A DNA stretch of 64,000 nucleotides from Paenibacillus kobensis NBRC 15729 (lineage in GTDB: Bacteria; Bacillota; Bacilli; Paenibacillales; Paenibacillaceae), in NCBI RefSeq assembly GCF_004000825.1, contig NZ_BILZ01000012.1, positions 45,571-109,570 of the forward strand, given 5' to 3'. The position numbers were made by a program, and so were the translations under genes. The notes under the pieces were generated by a model. That model ran no database searches and was not told the origin of the DNA. It saw only the letters and a program-made list of their open reading frames with translations. The first letter of the stretch is position 1; the number at the start of each line of letters is the position of its first letter. This document shows, piece by piece, positions 1 to 8,453 of the stretch.

Positions 1-548
1 ATTAATGCCGACATGGAAGCCCGCTGCTCATAGGTCGTGCCCGTCGTCTTATCGAACAGCGTATGGCCGATTTCGCCTGCTCTGCTGCTGTGGCCGGTAA
101 CGAGCTGGCCGCCGATGAACAGCGCTCCGCCGATGCCGGTGCCGAGTGCGACGCAGAAGAAGTGATCGCAGCCTTGCGCGGCTCCCTTCCAATGCTCACC
201 GAGCGCGGCCGCATTCACATCGTTAGCAATGAAAGCCGGCAGCCCGTAGCGCTGCCCGATCAGCTGCTTCAGATTCGTGCCGGCATAGCTTGGCAGCGTC
301 TCTCCCGCATACAGAATCTCGCCGCTGCGCGGATCGACGACGCCCGCTGTGCTGATGCCGATTCCCTGGATGTCGTCGAACAAGAAGCGCATACGGTCAA
401 TAATGTCATACACCGCTTCGGGGATGCGGACATCTGCCTGGCCCTTGGGCGTCGCGACCGATTGGTGAAATACGATGCCCGCTTCATCGTCAAGGACGGC
501 GAATTTGATTGAGGTGCCGCCGATATCGATTGCGAGATACCGTTTCAT
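1..548 (-). CDS. ROK family sugar kinase, 3' part outside the window
   Basis: N-terminal 182 residues of a ROK kinase, which phosphorylates a hexose or N-acetylhexosamine with ATP in the cytoplasm. The phosphate-binding motif DIGGTSIKFAVL starts at residue 8, followed by GIGISTAGVVD, the catalytic segment ANDVNAAALGEHW, GTGIGGALFIGG, and SSRAGEIGH. The CxCGxxGC zinc motif that normally follows the last segment within about 20 residues is not there; the sequence reads LFDKTTGTTYEQRASMSAL. That pattern fits the zinc-less ROK branch (beta-glucoside or ManNAc kinase-like) better than classical glucokinase, but the substrate is inference. ATG at 548. It lies 16 bp downstream of the ABC permease and is probably the last gene of that operon. 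Confidence 0.85.
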   Translation of the reverse strand, partial: MKRYLAIDIGGTSIKFAVLDDEAGIVFHQSVATPKGQADVRIPEAVYDIIDRMRFLFDDIQGIGISTAGVVDPRSGEILYAGETLPSYAGTNLKQLIGQRYGLPAFIANDVNAAALGEHWKGAAQGCDHFFCVALGTGIGGALFIGGQLVTGHSSRAGEIGHTLFDKTTGTTYEQRASMSAL

Positions 549-564
549 CGCTCATCCCCCCCCG

Positions 565-1407
565 TTATTCCTTCACGGCGCCGATTGAGATGCCGCGTGT
601 GAAATATTGCTGGAACAGAATGAAGATAAGCAGCATCGGAATGGCCGCGACAGTCGCACCTGCCATTTTGTAGGCAAAGTTAGGATTTAGATCCTGCATG
701 AGCGTCGCAATGCCCACCATCAACGTTTTACTGTTCTTCTCTTGTCCGACAACGAGCTGCCACAGGTAGTCGTTCCATACTTGGACGAAGTTCAAAATAA
801 ACAACGCACCGATACCCGGTTTCACGATCGGAAGTATAACCTGCAGGAACGTCCGCACTTCGCCAGCTCCGTCGATTCGGGCTGCTTCGCGAAGCGCGTC
901 CGGCGCGCTGTCGAAGAAGCCCTTAAGCAAGAAGACGCCGAATGCGATAGCAACGTTGGGCCAGATCATGCCGTACAAGCTGTTGACCAGACCAAGCTGC
1001 TGCGTAAGTCTGAACAGCGGTACGATCATCACTTCCTTCGGCACCATCATGCTGGAGACGAACATGATGAAGATCACGTTTCTCCCTTTGAAGCGAAGCT
1101 TAGAGAACGCATAAGCCGCCATTGCGCTTGAGACGACGACCAGCACGGTCGACAGGCCTGCCACGTACAAGCTGTTGAACGTCCAGCGAAGCGCCGGCTG
1201 GTTCTGGAACACTTCGTTATAATTGGCGAACGTGAACGACTTGGGCCACCAGTCCGGCGGCATCTTAATCACGTCGGAGCTGTTTTTGAGCGAGCTCGTG
1301 AACAGCCAGTACAACGGGAATAAATTCAGTATCGCGAAAAAGATAATGACGGTATTGGAGACGACGTCATAGACTTCCCTTTTTTTAACCGGTTTCACTG
1401 GTTGCAT
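565..1407 (-). CDS. Carbohydrate ABC transporter permease, MalG type
   Basis: 280-residue inner-membrane permease of a CUT1 sugar ABC importer. About six hydrophobic segments are visible, starting with TVIIFFAILNLFPLYWLFTS near residue 18. The EAA loop that contacts the ATPase reads EAARIDGAGEVRTFLQVILP near residue 190. Length and topology match MalG/LacG-type permeases. It begins 11 bp after the partner permease (1419-2294) and is followed by the ROK kinase. No ATPase gene is in the cluster, which is common for Bacillota CUT1 systems served by a shared MsmX-type ATPase encoded elsewhere (known for the family, not visible here). Confidence 0.92.
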   Translation of the reverse strand: MQPVKPVKKREVYDVVSNTVIIFFAILNLFPLYWLFTSSLKNSSDVIKMPPDWWPKSFTFANYNEVFQNQPALRWTFNSLYVAGLSTVLVVVSSAMAAYAFSKLRFKGRNVIFIMFVSSMMVPKEVMIVPLFRLTQQLGLVNSLYGMIWPNVAIAFGVFLLKGFFDSAPDALREAARIDGAGEVRTFLQVILPIVKPGIGALFILNFVQVWNDYLWQLVVGQEKNSKTLMVGIATLMQDLNPNFAYKMAGATVAAIPMLLIFILFQQYFTRGISIGAVKE

Positions 1408-1418
1408 CGTTATCCTCC

Positions 1419-2294
1419 TTACTTCTCTTTGAACATCGCTCTGAGCTGAGGCACCGATAACATCAGCGTAATGATGAACATAATAACCCCTACAGCGGAT
1501 GCGACGCCAAGCTGGTTATACTTGAACGCATTGTTGTAAAGGTAATACATCATCGTAACGGTCGCGTTGTTCGGTCCCCCGCCGGTCAGCATCTGTATGA
1601 CAACGAATATTTTCAGAACAGCAATGATGTTGATGATCGAAATATAGATCGTTGTCGGCTTGACGAGCGGAATCAAGATTTGGAAGATAACTCTCAAGCG
1701 GCTTGCACCGTCTACTTCGGCCGCCTCGAACAAATCTTTGGGAACGCCGATCATGGACGCGATATATAGGATGATCGCCTGGCCGACATTGGTCGCAAAA
1801 GTAACGAAGATGACGACCGGCAATACCGTGTTTTTGTTGCCAAGTAGATTGAATGTGCTGAAGTGCATCTCGCGTGCGGTAAACGAAATTAATCCGTTAG
1901 CCGGGTTGAGCAGAAAGCCCCACACCATGCTCATGACGACCATCGATACCATGACCGGGATGTAATAGCTTCCCCGGATGAAGGATACGTACTTCGCGTT
2001 CTTGTCGAACACGGCGGATGATACGAACAGGGCGAAGCCTACAGTCAGAATAACGATAAAGACAACAAATACGACTGTGTTGAAGATCGATTTAAAAAAC
2101 ACGGGATCATGGAACAGCGTGGAATAGTTTTGAAAGCCGACGAACGTTTCCTGCTTGTATTGGATCTTATAAAGACTAAGCCTCATGCCTTCCAGAATCG
2201 GATAGACGATAAAAATAAGAAACAGGAGCAGCTGCGGCAAAATGAACAGATAGCCCGTTACGTTTTCCTTCCAAACCTGATTGCGTAGTTTCAT
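1419..2294 (-). CDS. Sugar ABC transporter permease, MalF type
   Basis: 291-residue membrane permease, partner of the MalG-type protein encoded next. The first membrane segment, LFILPQLLLFLIFIVYPILE, starts near residue 16, and the EAA loop EAAEVDGASRLRVIFQILIP is near residue 190. This is the size of UgpA/LacF-type subunits, without the extra periplasmic domain of enteric MalF. The ATG at 2294 lies about 130 bp downstream of the solute-binding protein stop, and the order binding protein, MalF-type, MalG-type is standard for CUT1 operons. Confidence 0.92.
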   Translation of the reverse strand: MKLRNQVWKENVTGYLFILPQLLLFLIFIVYPILEGMRLSLYKIQYKQETFVGFQNYSTLFHDPVFFKSIFNTVVFVVFIVILTVGFALFVSSAVFDKNAKYVSFIRGSYYIPVMVSMVVMSMVWGFLLNPANGLISFTAREMHFSTFNLLGNKNTVLPVVIFVTFATNVGQAIILYIASMIGVPKDLFEAAEVDGASRLRVIFQILIPLVKPTTIYISIINIIAVLKIFVVIQMLTGGGPNNATVTMMYYLYNNAFKYNQLGVASAVGVIMFIITLMLSVPQLRAMFKEK

Positions 2295-2424
2295 GGTTAT
2301 CCGTTCCCTTTCTTATTCGGCTCCCGCCGCACAGAGCGGCGGAAGGCCGAGTATTGATTCTTAACGGCATTGCTTGGGCAGGGGACGTTACCCGCTCTTC
2401 GGTTGGTCCGCGGCGCTAAGGCGC

Positions 2425-3843
2425 CTACTTGCTGATAACCGAGCTGTCCTTCGCCTTTTGAATAACGGCATTGCCCTTGGACTCATAATCCTTAACGGCC
2501 TGCTCCGGCGATTTCTCGCCGACGTACATAGCCTGCAGTTCCGGATAAAGCACTTGCCGAAGCTCGCTGTAGCCAGGCACGTTGCCCGTGAAGCTGAACA
2601 TGTGGGATGCATTGGCGCCATAAGCAGCGAACAGCGGGTATTGATCCTTCAGCTCGTTAACGACCGAAGTTCTGACCGGCACACTGTTCTTCGATGCTTG
2701 GACAAGCTCTGGATCGCTGGAGAAAAATTGGACGAAGTCTTTGGCAACTTCCGTCTTCGTTGCGTCACCGGTTTTGAATACGCTAGCGCCTACTACATAC
2801 GTAAAGGTGAGCGGATTGCCGGTTACGGACGGAATATTAGCCAGGCGTACATCGAATTTCGGCGATTTGCCTGCGTTCATATCAGCCTTGGCATTATTGT
2901 ACAGAATCGAGTTCGTGAAGCTGACCGCAAGCTGCTGGTTCTGGAACATCGCGTTCGCATCGTTCGACGATACGGACTCGGCGCCAGGGTTCGTATAGCC
3001 TGCATCATAGATGCTCTTCATCCATTGCGCCGCTTTTACGCCTTTGTCATCGTTAAGCACGATATTGCCGTTCGCGTTGAAGAACGAGTTGCCGAACGAG
3101 CGAAGATAAGCCAGATTCCATGTGTCGCCTTGGTTATTGAGCGCATAGAGAGCCATCGGATAAGCGTTCGGATATTTATCCTTAGGCAGCTTTTCCTTCA
3201 GCGTCTTCAGAATGGTGTTGTACTCGTCCATCGTCCACGTCTTGATTTCGTTCTCGCCGCCGACGAAGGTCTCGAGGCCTGCGGCCTTGAACATATCGGC
3301 GTTGTATACGAGCGTACCCGGGTTATGCGAGAACGGATAGAAGTAGATGTCCTTGTTGTTGCCGAACGTTACATTGTCCCAGTAGCCTTGCTCGATATCT
3401 TTCTTCGCTGCATCGTCGACGATGTCATTGAGTGGTACCAATGCACCGCGATGAGCATAGTCGCCCATTGCAAAAACGCTTTCAAAGAAAATATCAGGAG
3501 GCGTTCCGCCATTAAGGTTGACATTCAGCAGCTCGTCCCGCTGATCGCCGGCTACGACCTGGACATTGACCTTTACATCGTACTTGCTGTATTGCTTGGC
3601 GAATTTATCGGCCGCATACTTGAAGAAACTGTCGTAGTCCGCATCTGGCTCCGTCGCGTCGAGTACGCCTTTCCATTGCGGCGTAAGCCACAGCGAGATG
3701 TCGACCTTCTTCTTGCCGCTTGCTGCGGTGCCGTTATTCTGACTCGTATCCGTTCCTGCCGAGTTGCTGGAGCAGCCGGCCAGGACGGCAATGACAAGCA
3801 GGAATGTACAGATTGCCGACAAGCGCTTGCGTTTGTTGAACAT
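2425..3843 (-). CDS. Extracellular sugar-binding lipoprotein of the ABC importer
   Basis: Family 1 extracellular solute-binding protein, 472 residues from the chosen start. The N-terminus MFNKRKRLSAICTFLLVIAV is a lipoprotein signal ending in the lipobox LAGC (Cys about residue 24), so the mature protein is tethered to the membrane outside the cell. The start at 3843 is preferred over an in-frame codon 30 bp upstream because AAGGGGGA lies just before it and the shorter form begins directly with the signal peptide. The body, with segments such as GGTPPDIFFE and NNQGDTWNLAYLRSFGNSFF, is typical of CUT1 binding proteins. The ligand cannot be read from sequence; the YhcH and ROK neighbours suggest an amino sugar or sialic-acid-derived sugar. 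Confidence 0.92.
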   Translation of the reverse strand: MFNKRKRLSAICTFLLVIAVLAGCSSNSAGTDTSQNNGTAASGKKKVDISLWLTPQWKGVLDATEPDADYDSFFKYAADKFAKQYSKYDVKVNVQVVAGDQRDELLNVNLNGGTPPDIFFESVFAMGDYAHRGALVPLNDIVDDAAKKDIEQGYWDNVTFGNNKDIYFYPFSHNPGTLVYNADMFKAAGLETFVGGENEIKTWTMDEYNTILKTLKEKLPKDKYPNAYPMALYALNNQGDTWNLAYLRSFGNSFFNANGNIVLNDDKGVKAAQWMKSIYDAGYTNPGAESVSSNDANAMFQNQQLAVSFTNSILYNNAKADMNAGKSPKFDVRLANIPSVTGNPLTFTYVVGASVFKTGDATKTEVAKDFVQFFSSDPELVQASKNSVPVRTSVVNELKDQYPLFAAYGANASHMFSFTGNVPGYSELRQVLYPELQAMYVGEKSPEQAVKDYESKGNAVIQKAKDSSVISK

Positions 3844-3883
3844 AGATGATTTCCCCCTTGAATATCTTGTCACTTCGTACGCT

Positions 3884-4375
3884 TCAATCCGTTCTTATGA
3901 AATACGATAACAATGACACCTTCGCCTTGATGACGATCTTCCGAAGATCGGAAGCCGTCGAGGCCGTCAGACACGGACGGTGGATGTCGTCGGGAAAGAG
4001 CACCATATACATGCCCGGACGCAGCGTAACCATCATCTCGTCTTGAAGCTCGCCGTACAATGCGCAATCGTTCTCCGCATCGTATGGCTGAACCGGAATG
4101 CTCATACCGTCGTCCCGCTTCCAGCCGATAATCTCTTCTCCATGCAGCACGTAATGTATATCGAGGTACTGTTCATGTTTCTCGGCAGGCTGCTCTTCCT
4201 TCTGCTTCGTCTTCAGCTGCATGAGCCGTGCGTACATTTCCTCGCCCCAGATGGGGTGAACGCCCTCTTCCAGTGTGCCCGTTTCCTGCCGGACCAAATA
4301 ATCGATCGCCCGGCTTATGACGGGGTGCATCCATTGACGCTGAATGTCCCAATGATCGACGGATCCTATAATCAT
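3884..4375 (-). CDS. YhcH/YjgK/YiaL family sugar-processing protein
   Basis: 163-residue cupin-like protein of the YhcH/EbgC family (DUF386). Conserved features include MIIGSVDHW at the start, HEQYLDIHYVLHGEE (candidate metal-binding His residues) in the middle and FPDDIHRPC near the C-terminus. Family members occur in sialic acid, ManNAc and beta-galactoside clusters, where some act as sugar anomerases or handle open-chain sugars. It is the first gene of the transport operon here: a strong GAGGAGG site precedes the ATG at 4375, and the leader carries a cre site. Function in sugar handling is family knowledge; the exact substrate is unknown. Confidence 0.88.
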   Translation of the reverse strand: MIIGSVDHWDIQRQWMHPVISRAIDYLVRQETGTLEEGVHPIWGEEMYARLMQLKTKQKEEQPAEKHEQYLDIHYVLHGEEIIGWKRDDGMSIPVQPYDAENDCALYGELQDEMMVTLRPGMYMVLFPDDIHRPCLTASTASDLRKIVIKAKVSLLSYFIRTD

Positions 4376-4598
4376 GTCGCTCTATCCTCCTCTTCCAAAG
4401 GTGACGAAACGATCCGTGCCGATGAGCGTTGATGCAGCGCGATGGCTGTGTTCCACGCTAGCTTGTTCGGATGGCTTCTACGCCAATTATATAGCGATGA
4501 AAACGCCTCCAATAGGAACAGAGTTAAGGACATTTATTCAACATTTTTGGATTCGTTGCGAATATTCACGATTTTACGAATCATTGTTCACGATCTTT

Positions 4599-4613
4599 TG
4601 AATGCGCTTACAA
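4599..4613 (-). promoter_or_regulatory. cre site (CcpA operator) of the sugar uptake operon
   Basis: On the minus strand the bases TTGTAAGCGCATTCA match all defined positions of the catabolite response element consensus WTGNAANCGNWNNCW. It lies about 225 bp upstream of the first structural gene, between the regulator terminator and the transporter genes. This is what CcpA-dependent control of a sugar uptake operon would use; binding is inferred from the match alone. Confidence 0.65.
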
Positions 4614-4631
4614 CTCCAATAATCAAAGAAT

Positions 4632-4661
4632 AGCCTCCTCGTCTTTTTAGAGAGGGAGGCT
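4632..4661 (-). terminator. Intrinsic terminator after the response regulator gene
   Basis: Inverted repeat AGCCTCC/GGAGGCT with a 16-nt loop, about 45 bp downstream of the response regulator stop. On the minus strand it is followed by ATTCTTTGATTATT, a weak U-tract. It separates the regulatory gene pair from the transport operon. Confidence 0.55.
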
Positions 4662-4704
4662 TTATACGCAGCTGCATGACACTCAGCAAAATAAGAGAGA
4701 CAGA

Positions 4705-5949
4705 CTATTGCTTTTGCCTTTGTGCGCGATATTTTTGGGGACTGGCACCCTTTAGCTTTTTGAATATCCGCCCGAAATAATTAATGTTCTCGTAGCCGAC
4801 TTGCTCTGCGATCGTATAGCTAGGCAGGCTCGTTTCTTCCAAATACGCCGCTGCCTGATCAATTCGCTTGACGTTGATCCAATCCGTAAATCCTAAGCCC
4901 GTCTCCTTCTTGAAAATGGTGCTCAAATAGCTCTCGCTCATATTGATCATGTCTGCAGCTTGCTTTAGTGATATATCCTGCGCAATATTCGCAGACATGT
5001 AATCCAGCAAACGCTTGATGTCCTCGCGCGCGGGCTCGCGCGGTGCCGGCTCCGTCAGCTTCTCCCTAAACGCCTCATAGAAATCAGCCGCAGCCGCCCA
5101 ATCCGCTAGCAGCCCGCTCGTCTCCGCATGCAGCGTTATGCCAAGCAACCGGTTCGATGCATTCACTAATTGACTTACCGCTCGCTCCAGCTCATGCGGC
5201 CGTTCAGAATTGGCAACGGAATCCGGCGCTTGTTCAGCCTGTTCCGGCCTTGCCAGTAGAGCGGCCATTTCACCTTCGCGGATCGGCACCGGACGACTGT
5301 CTAATACGGCAGCAAGCTCGGATTCGATCAAATGCTCCAGCAGCCGCGTAACCGATTGCTCCAATTCCCCATCCCGCCTGCTCTTAATGCCCAGCATAAG
5401 AAGATAACGGCCGGGAGGCAGCTCTTCTCCTTGTACCGAATGACCCAACAACCGAATGGTCAACTGCTCCGCCATTCGCTCCCGGCGGCTTTCATACGCA
5501 GACGCAGGAGCCTCCGATCCCTCCAAGCCTTGGCTGACAGCATCCGCTGCTGGCTTCCGTTCCCGTTTCTCGGCCAGCTTGCGCGAAGCCTCGACGAGCA
5601 GCTCCAGCAGCTCGGACGGCTTCATCGACGTTTTGAGCAAATAATCCTCCACGCCCAGCTTCATCGCCTTGCGCACATACTCAAACTCATTATGGCTGCT
5701 TAATACGATGATAAGCGTATTCGGGTAGCGATGCTTCACAGCCTCGATTAACGCAAGTCCGTCCATGCGCGGCATGACGATATCGGTCAGCAAAATATCC
5801 GGCGCCTGCCGCTCCATTAGTTCAAGCGCCTTCTCGCCGTCGGCAGCGTCGCCGATATATTCGAAATCATGCTCCTCCCAGTCAATCAGCGATTTGACTC
5901 CAAGGCGCACCAACAGCTCGTCGTCGACCAGCATCACTTTCAGCTTCAC
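4705..5949 (-). CDS. Response regulator with AraC-type DNA-binding domain, YesN-like
   Basis: 414-residue cytoplasmic regulator. The N-terminal receiver domain has acidic residues DD at 9-10 and the phospho-acceptor Asp near residue 56 in LLTDIVMPRMDG; the switch Lys is in YLLKTSMKPSEL. A poorly conserved linker rich in Ala, Glu and Ser fills the middle. The last 100 residues form an AraC/XylS double helix-turn-helix (ISLKQAADMINMSESYLSTI, then YTIAEQVGYENINYFGRIFK). GTG start at 5949 overlaps the kinase stop as GTGA, so the pair is translationally coupled. YesM/YesN pairs of this type sense extracellular carbohydrate and activate the adjacent ABC operon (family knowledge). Confidence 0.93.
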   Translation of the reverse strand: MKLKVMLVDDELLVRLGVKSLIDWEEHDFEYIGDAADGEKALELMERQAPDILLTDIVMPRMDGLALIEAVKHRYPNTLIIVLSSHNEFEYVRKAMKLGVEDYLLKTSMKPSELLELLVEASRKLAEKRERKPAADAVSQGLEGSEAPASAYESRRERMAEQLTIRLLGHSVQGEELPPGRYLLMLGIKSRRDGELEQSVTRLLEHLIESELAAVLDSRPVPIREGEMAALLARPEQAEQAPDSVANSERPHELERAVSQLVNASNRLLGITLHAETSGLLADWAAAADFYEAFREKLTEPAPREPAREDIKRLLDYMSANIAQDISLKQAADMINMSESYLSTIFKKETGLGFTDWINVKRIDQAAAYLEETSLPSYTIAEQVGYENINYFGRIFKKLKGASPQKYRAQRQKQ

Positions 5950-7730
5950 GTTTCATCCCCCCTATTCGCGCGGCAAAGCGGCAGCACATACTGGATCGTG
6001 GTGCCTTCTCCCGGTGTACTGAATATGCGGATACCATATTGTTCTCCATATTGCAGCCGCAAACGGTCATGCACATTTTTGATCCCGATTCGCTCCGGCA
6101 GCGGGTTCGCATCCGATGCTTCGCCGGACAGGCGTTGCCGAATCTCCTCCAACCGCTCCGGCGGCATGCCGACGCCGTTATCCGAGATATCCAGCACGAA
6201 GCACCGCTCCGCTTCGTAGGCTCTGACCGCAATCCGCCCCGCTTCGCTTGAGGACTCGATACCGTGCATCAGACTGTTCTCGATCGCCGGCTGAAGCATG
6301 ATCTGAATGACCTCTTGGTCCATCAGATCGTCCGGCACGTCAATCGTCATCTCGGTATCGTGATATTTCATTCGCATCAGACCCATGTAATTTCCAATGT
6401 AGTCGAGCTCCTGCTTGAGAGAAGTGAGGCTTCCCCCTCTGCCGATGCTTCCTTCCAGGATCCCGCCAAGATTGGAGAGCATGTCCCCAACCTCTTCGTT
6501 ATTGCGAATATAGGCCATCCACTTGATATTGTTGATCGTATTTAACAAAAAATGAGGATTGATCTGCGCCTGCAGCGCCCGAAAACGCATATCCTCCTTT
6601 TGCTCATATTCCTCCTTTACCCGGATCAGCAGCCCGCGTATTTCTTTCACCATCCGGTTGTAGGTTTCTATGAGCGAAGCGATCTCCTGCGGACCCGACA
6701 CGGATAGCGTCGAGTGAAAGCCCTTTTCCTCCAGTTCACGCATTCGCTTCCTCAGCAGCTTCAACGGTTTAGAAATACCGTACGAAATCGAGAACGTAAT
6801 GAGCAGGAATACGATAAAAATGAGAATAAACAAGACAAGATTCGTATGGCGGATATCGAAAATTTCTTTGAATACGGTGTCGTAAGGCACCAACTGAACG
6901 ATTTTCCACCCGTTTATCCCAATCGTGCCGTGATTGACTATCCATTTTTCCCCGTTCTTCTCGAAAATTTCTTGGCCGTTCTTGCTCGTTCTGACCATGT
7001 CCATATAGCTATCGCTAGCTAGGCTTTGACCAACCATCGTTTTGGTTAGACTGGAGACGACCGTCCCCTTCTGATCCACGAGGTAAACCTCGCCTTTCAG
7101 ACCAACGAGATACCTCCGCAAATCCATCTCGGATACGCTGAATGCAACCATCCCGATATTACGTGCTGATTGGAGCTCCGTAATCGTTTTTACCAATGTA
7201 ATGATGGGCTTGCGGTCCAAATAAAGCCGTTCGTTGTAGTTGAACATCCATTTCTGCTGATAGGGCTTGCCAAACATCTGCTTGTACCAAGCTGCGCCAA
7301 CATATTGCTGATGAAGCTCCTCCGGCAAATAGCTCGTGCTGAGCCATCGGCCCTCCCGGTCGAACAGCGTTACATACGTATTGGTGAAATAGGAGCTGTA
7401 CAGCCGGTTCAATACCGTGTCGTTCAACCGCAGCTTCTCGTACGGCGTGAACGACTCCGGCTCTTTAAGCAGCTTGGTAATGCTCGGATTGGTTGCAATG
7501 TCGACGGAAGACCGGAGCATATCCTCCAGGAACAGCCCAATGTTCAGGTTAACAAGATACAGCGACTCCTGGGCAGAGCTGCCGATTTTACGCTCAATGA
7601 CGTTTTCCAACGTTTTATTCATCCAATTAAATGTGATAATAAATGGAATAATAAGGAATATCAAGGTTGAAATGAATATTTTATTGCGTATAGAGTTCCA
7701 GCGGCCATTAAAATATTGCAAAAACCGCAT
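5946..7730 (-). CDS. Sensor histidine kinase, YesM-like
   Basis: 594-residue membrane kinase. One membrane segment near residues 15-35 and a second near 295-318 (LVLFILIFIVFLLITFSISY) enclose an extracellular Cache-like sensor domain of about 260 residues. A HAMP-like linker and coiled region follow. The His_kinase signature AQINPHFLLNTINNIKWMAY (phospho-His about residue 394) and an ATP-binding domain with NSLMHGIE, ISDNGVGMPP and GIKNVHDRL complete it. It is transcribed ahead of, and coupled to, the AraC-type response regulator. Upstream on the same strand no further gene of this system is seen. Confidence 0.94.
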   Translation of the reverse strand: MRFLQYFNGRWNSIRNKIFISTLIFLIIPFIITFNWMNKTLENVIERKIGSSAQESLYLVNLNIGLFLEDMLRSSVDIATNPSITKLLKEPESFTPYEKLRLNDTVLNRLYSSYFTNTYVTLFDREGRWLSTSYLPEELHQQYVGAAWYKQMFGKPYQQKWMFNYNERLYLDRKPIITLVKTITELQSARNIGMVAFSVSEMDLRRYLVGLKGEVYLVDQKGTVVSSLTKTMVGQSLASDSYMDMVRTSKNGQEIFEKNGEKWIVNHGTIGINGWKIVQLVPYDTVFKEIFDIRHTNLVLFILIFIVFLLITFSISYGISKPLKLLRKRMRELEEKGFHSTLSVSGPQEIASLIETYNRMVKEIRGLLIRVKEEYEQKEDMRFRALQAQINPHFLLNTINNIKWMAYIRNNEEVGDMLSNLGGILEGSIGRGGSLTSLKQELDYIGNYMGLMRMKYHDTEMTIDVPDDLMDQEVIQIMLQPAIENSLMHGIESSSEAGRIAVRAYEAERCFVLDISDNGVGMPPERLEEIRQRLSGEASDANPLPERIGIKNVHDRLRLQYGEQYGIRIFSTPGEGTTIQYVLPLCRANRGDET

Positions 7731-7904
7731 TGAATCAACCCCCTCCGATAAAATCCACCCTCTTTATTAGCTATTATTATATATTTAATTTTTGTATTTA
7801 GCATTACTTCACAGCTTCGATTCAAAGCGGATACTATTGTTATCGTTCCCAATCAGCGGGGACATTAATGAAACCTGCGCTTGAGGCAGCGCCGATACCG
7901 GACG

Positions 7905-7945
7905 CAAATAAAAGGCTTGGCCTGCCAGGAGGCAGACCAAGCCTT
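7905..7945 (-). terminator. Intrinsic terminator after the 66-residue protein gene
   Basis: Long hairpin AAGGCTTGG/CCAAGCCTT with an inner CTGCC/GGCAG pair and a 4-nt loop; minus-strand continuation TTTTATTTG is a U-tract. It lies 42 bp past the stop at 7988. Confidence 0.85.
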
Positions 7946-7987
7946 GTGATATAAAGATACGCCCTAAACCGGTTCCGTGCTGTAATG

Positions 7988-8188
7988 TTAGCGCGTGCTG
8001 AGTATTTCCATCGCTGCTTTGAATTGCTTTCTCGTTAAGATCATTTCATCTTTTCCATAGATCGTGATGACTCCGTAGTGGCGAATGATCGAGATGACAT
8101 CAAGTATAGTGGATGCGACAACCTCATGATCAGGTGAAGCAACCATCCCCTCGAACGATTTGTAATTATGATCGAATATTTTGAACAA
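7988..8188 (-). CDS. Small protein of unknown function, 66 residues
   Basis: I do not recognise a family. TTG start at 8188 preceded by GGGGGAGAAA, a good ribosome binding site; stop at 7988 followed closely by a strong terminator, so it behaves as a real monocistronic gene. The protein is soluble, with no signal peptide, and has a predicted alpha/beta pattern: a hydrophobic helix VVASTILDVISIIRHYG, a strand VITIYGKDEMI and a C-terminal helix LTRKQFKAAMEILSTR. No Cys. A small cytoplasmic protein is likely, possibly sporulation- or stationary-phase-linked like its cotJ neighbours, but that is only positional. Confidence 0.6.
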   Translation of the reverse strand: MFKIFDHNYKSFEGMVASPDHEVVASTILDVISIIRHYGVITIYGKDEMILTRKQFKAAMEILSTR

Positions 8189-8390
8189 ACCGTATTTCTC
8201 CCCCTGGTCTATAGTCTATTGTTTATTCTTGGTAAGAAGATTATAAAATGAAAGCATACTCATAAAAACCTAACAAATTAAAGATGTATCCCTACATTGT
8301 TAACTATGTAGTAACATATGGTTAGCGTCTATCCGCGATTAAGGCTCCCCATCATTCGCAATGTAGCCGTTCCCGGTTAGAAAACAACTT

Positions 8391-8417
8391 AAAAAAAGCC
8401 ATCCAATATGGGATGAC
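8391..8417 (-). terminator. Intrinsic terminator of the cotJ operon
   Basis: Stem GTCATCC/GGATGGC (one mismatch) with a short AT loop followed on the minus strand by seven Ts, 37 bp after the cotJC stop. Confidence 0.85.
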
Positions 8418-8453
8418 TTTTCCTAGTTTTGAGCTGACTTGTTCTTCGAAGTC

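Larger units (their letters stand above)
4376..4704. other. Leader between regulator and transporter genes
   Basis: About 330 bp without a credible gene. It holds the terminator of the response regulator gene (4632-4661), a full-consensus cre site (4599-4613), and an AT-rich stretch before the yhcH-like start. The transcription start of the transport operon should lie here. I could not fix a convincing -35/-10 pair. Short open frames across it have no ribosome binding sites and no recognisable product. Confidence 0.6.

Noticed and set aside
2374..3849. 491-codon open frame on plus antisense to the solute-binding protein
   Set aside because: The minus-strand gene has a lipobox, family motifs and operon context. 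The plus-strand translation has Arg/Val-rich shadow composition and no ribosome binding site.
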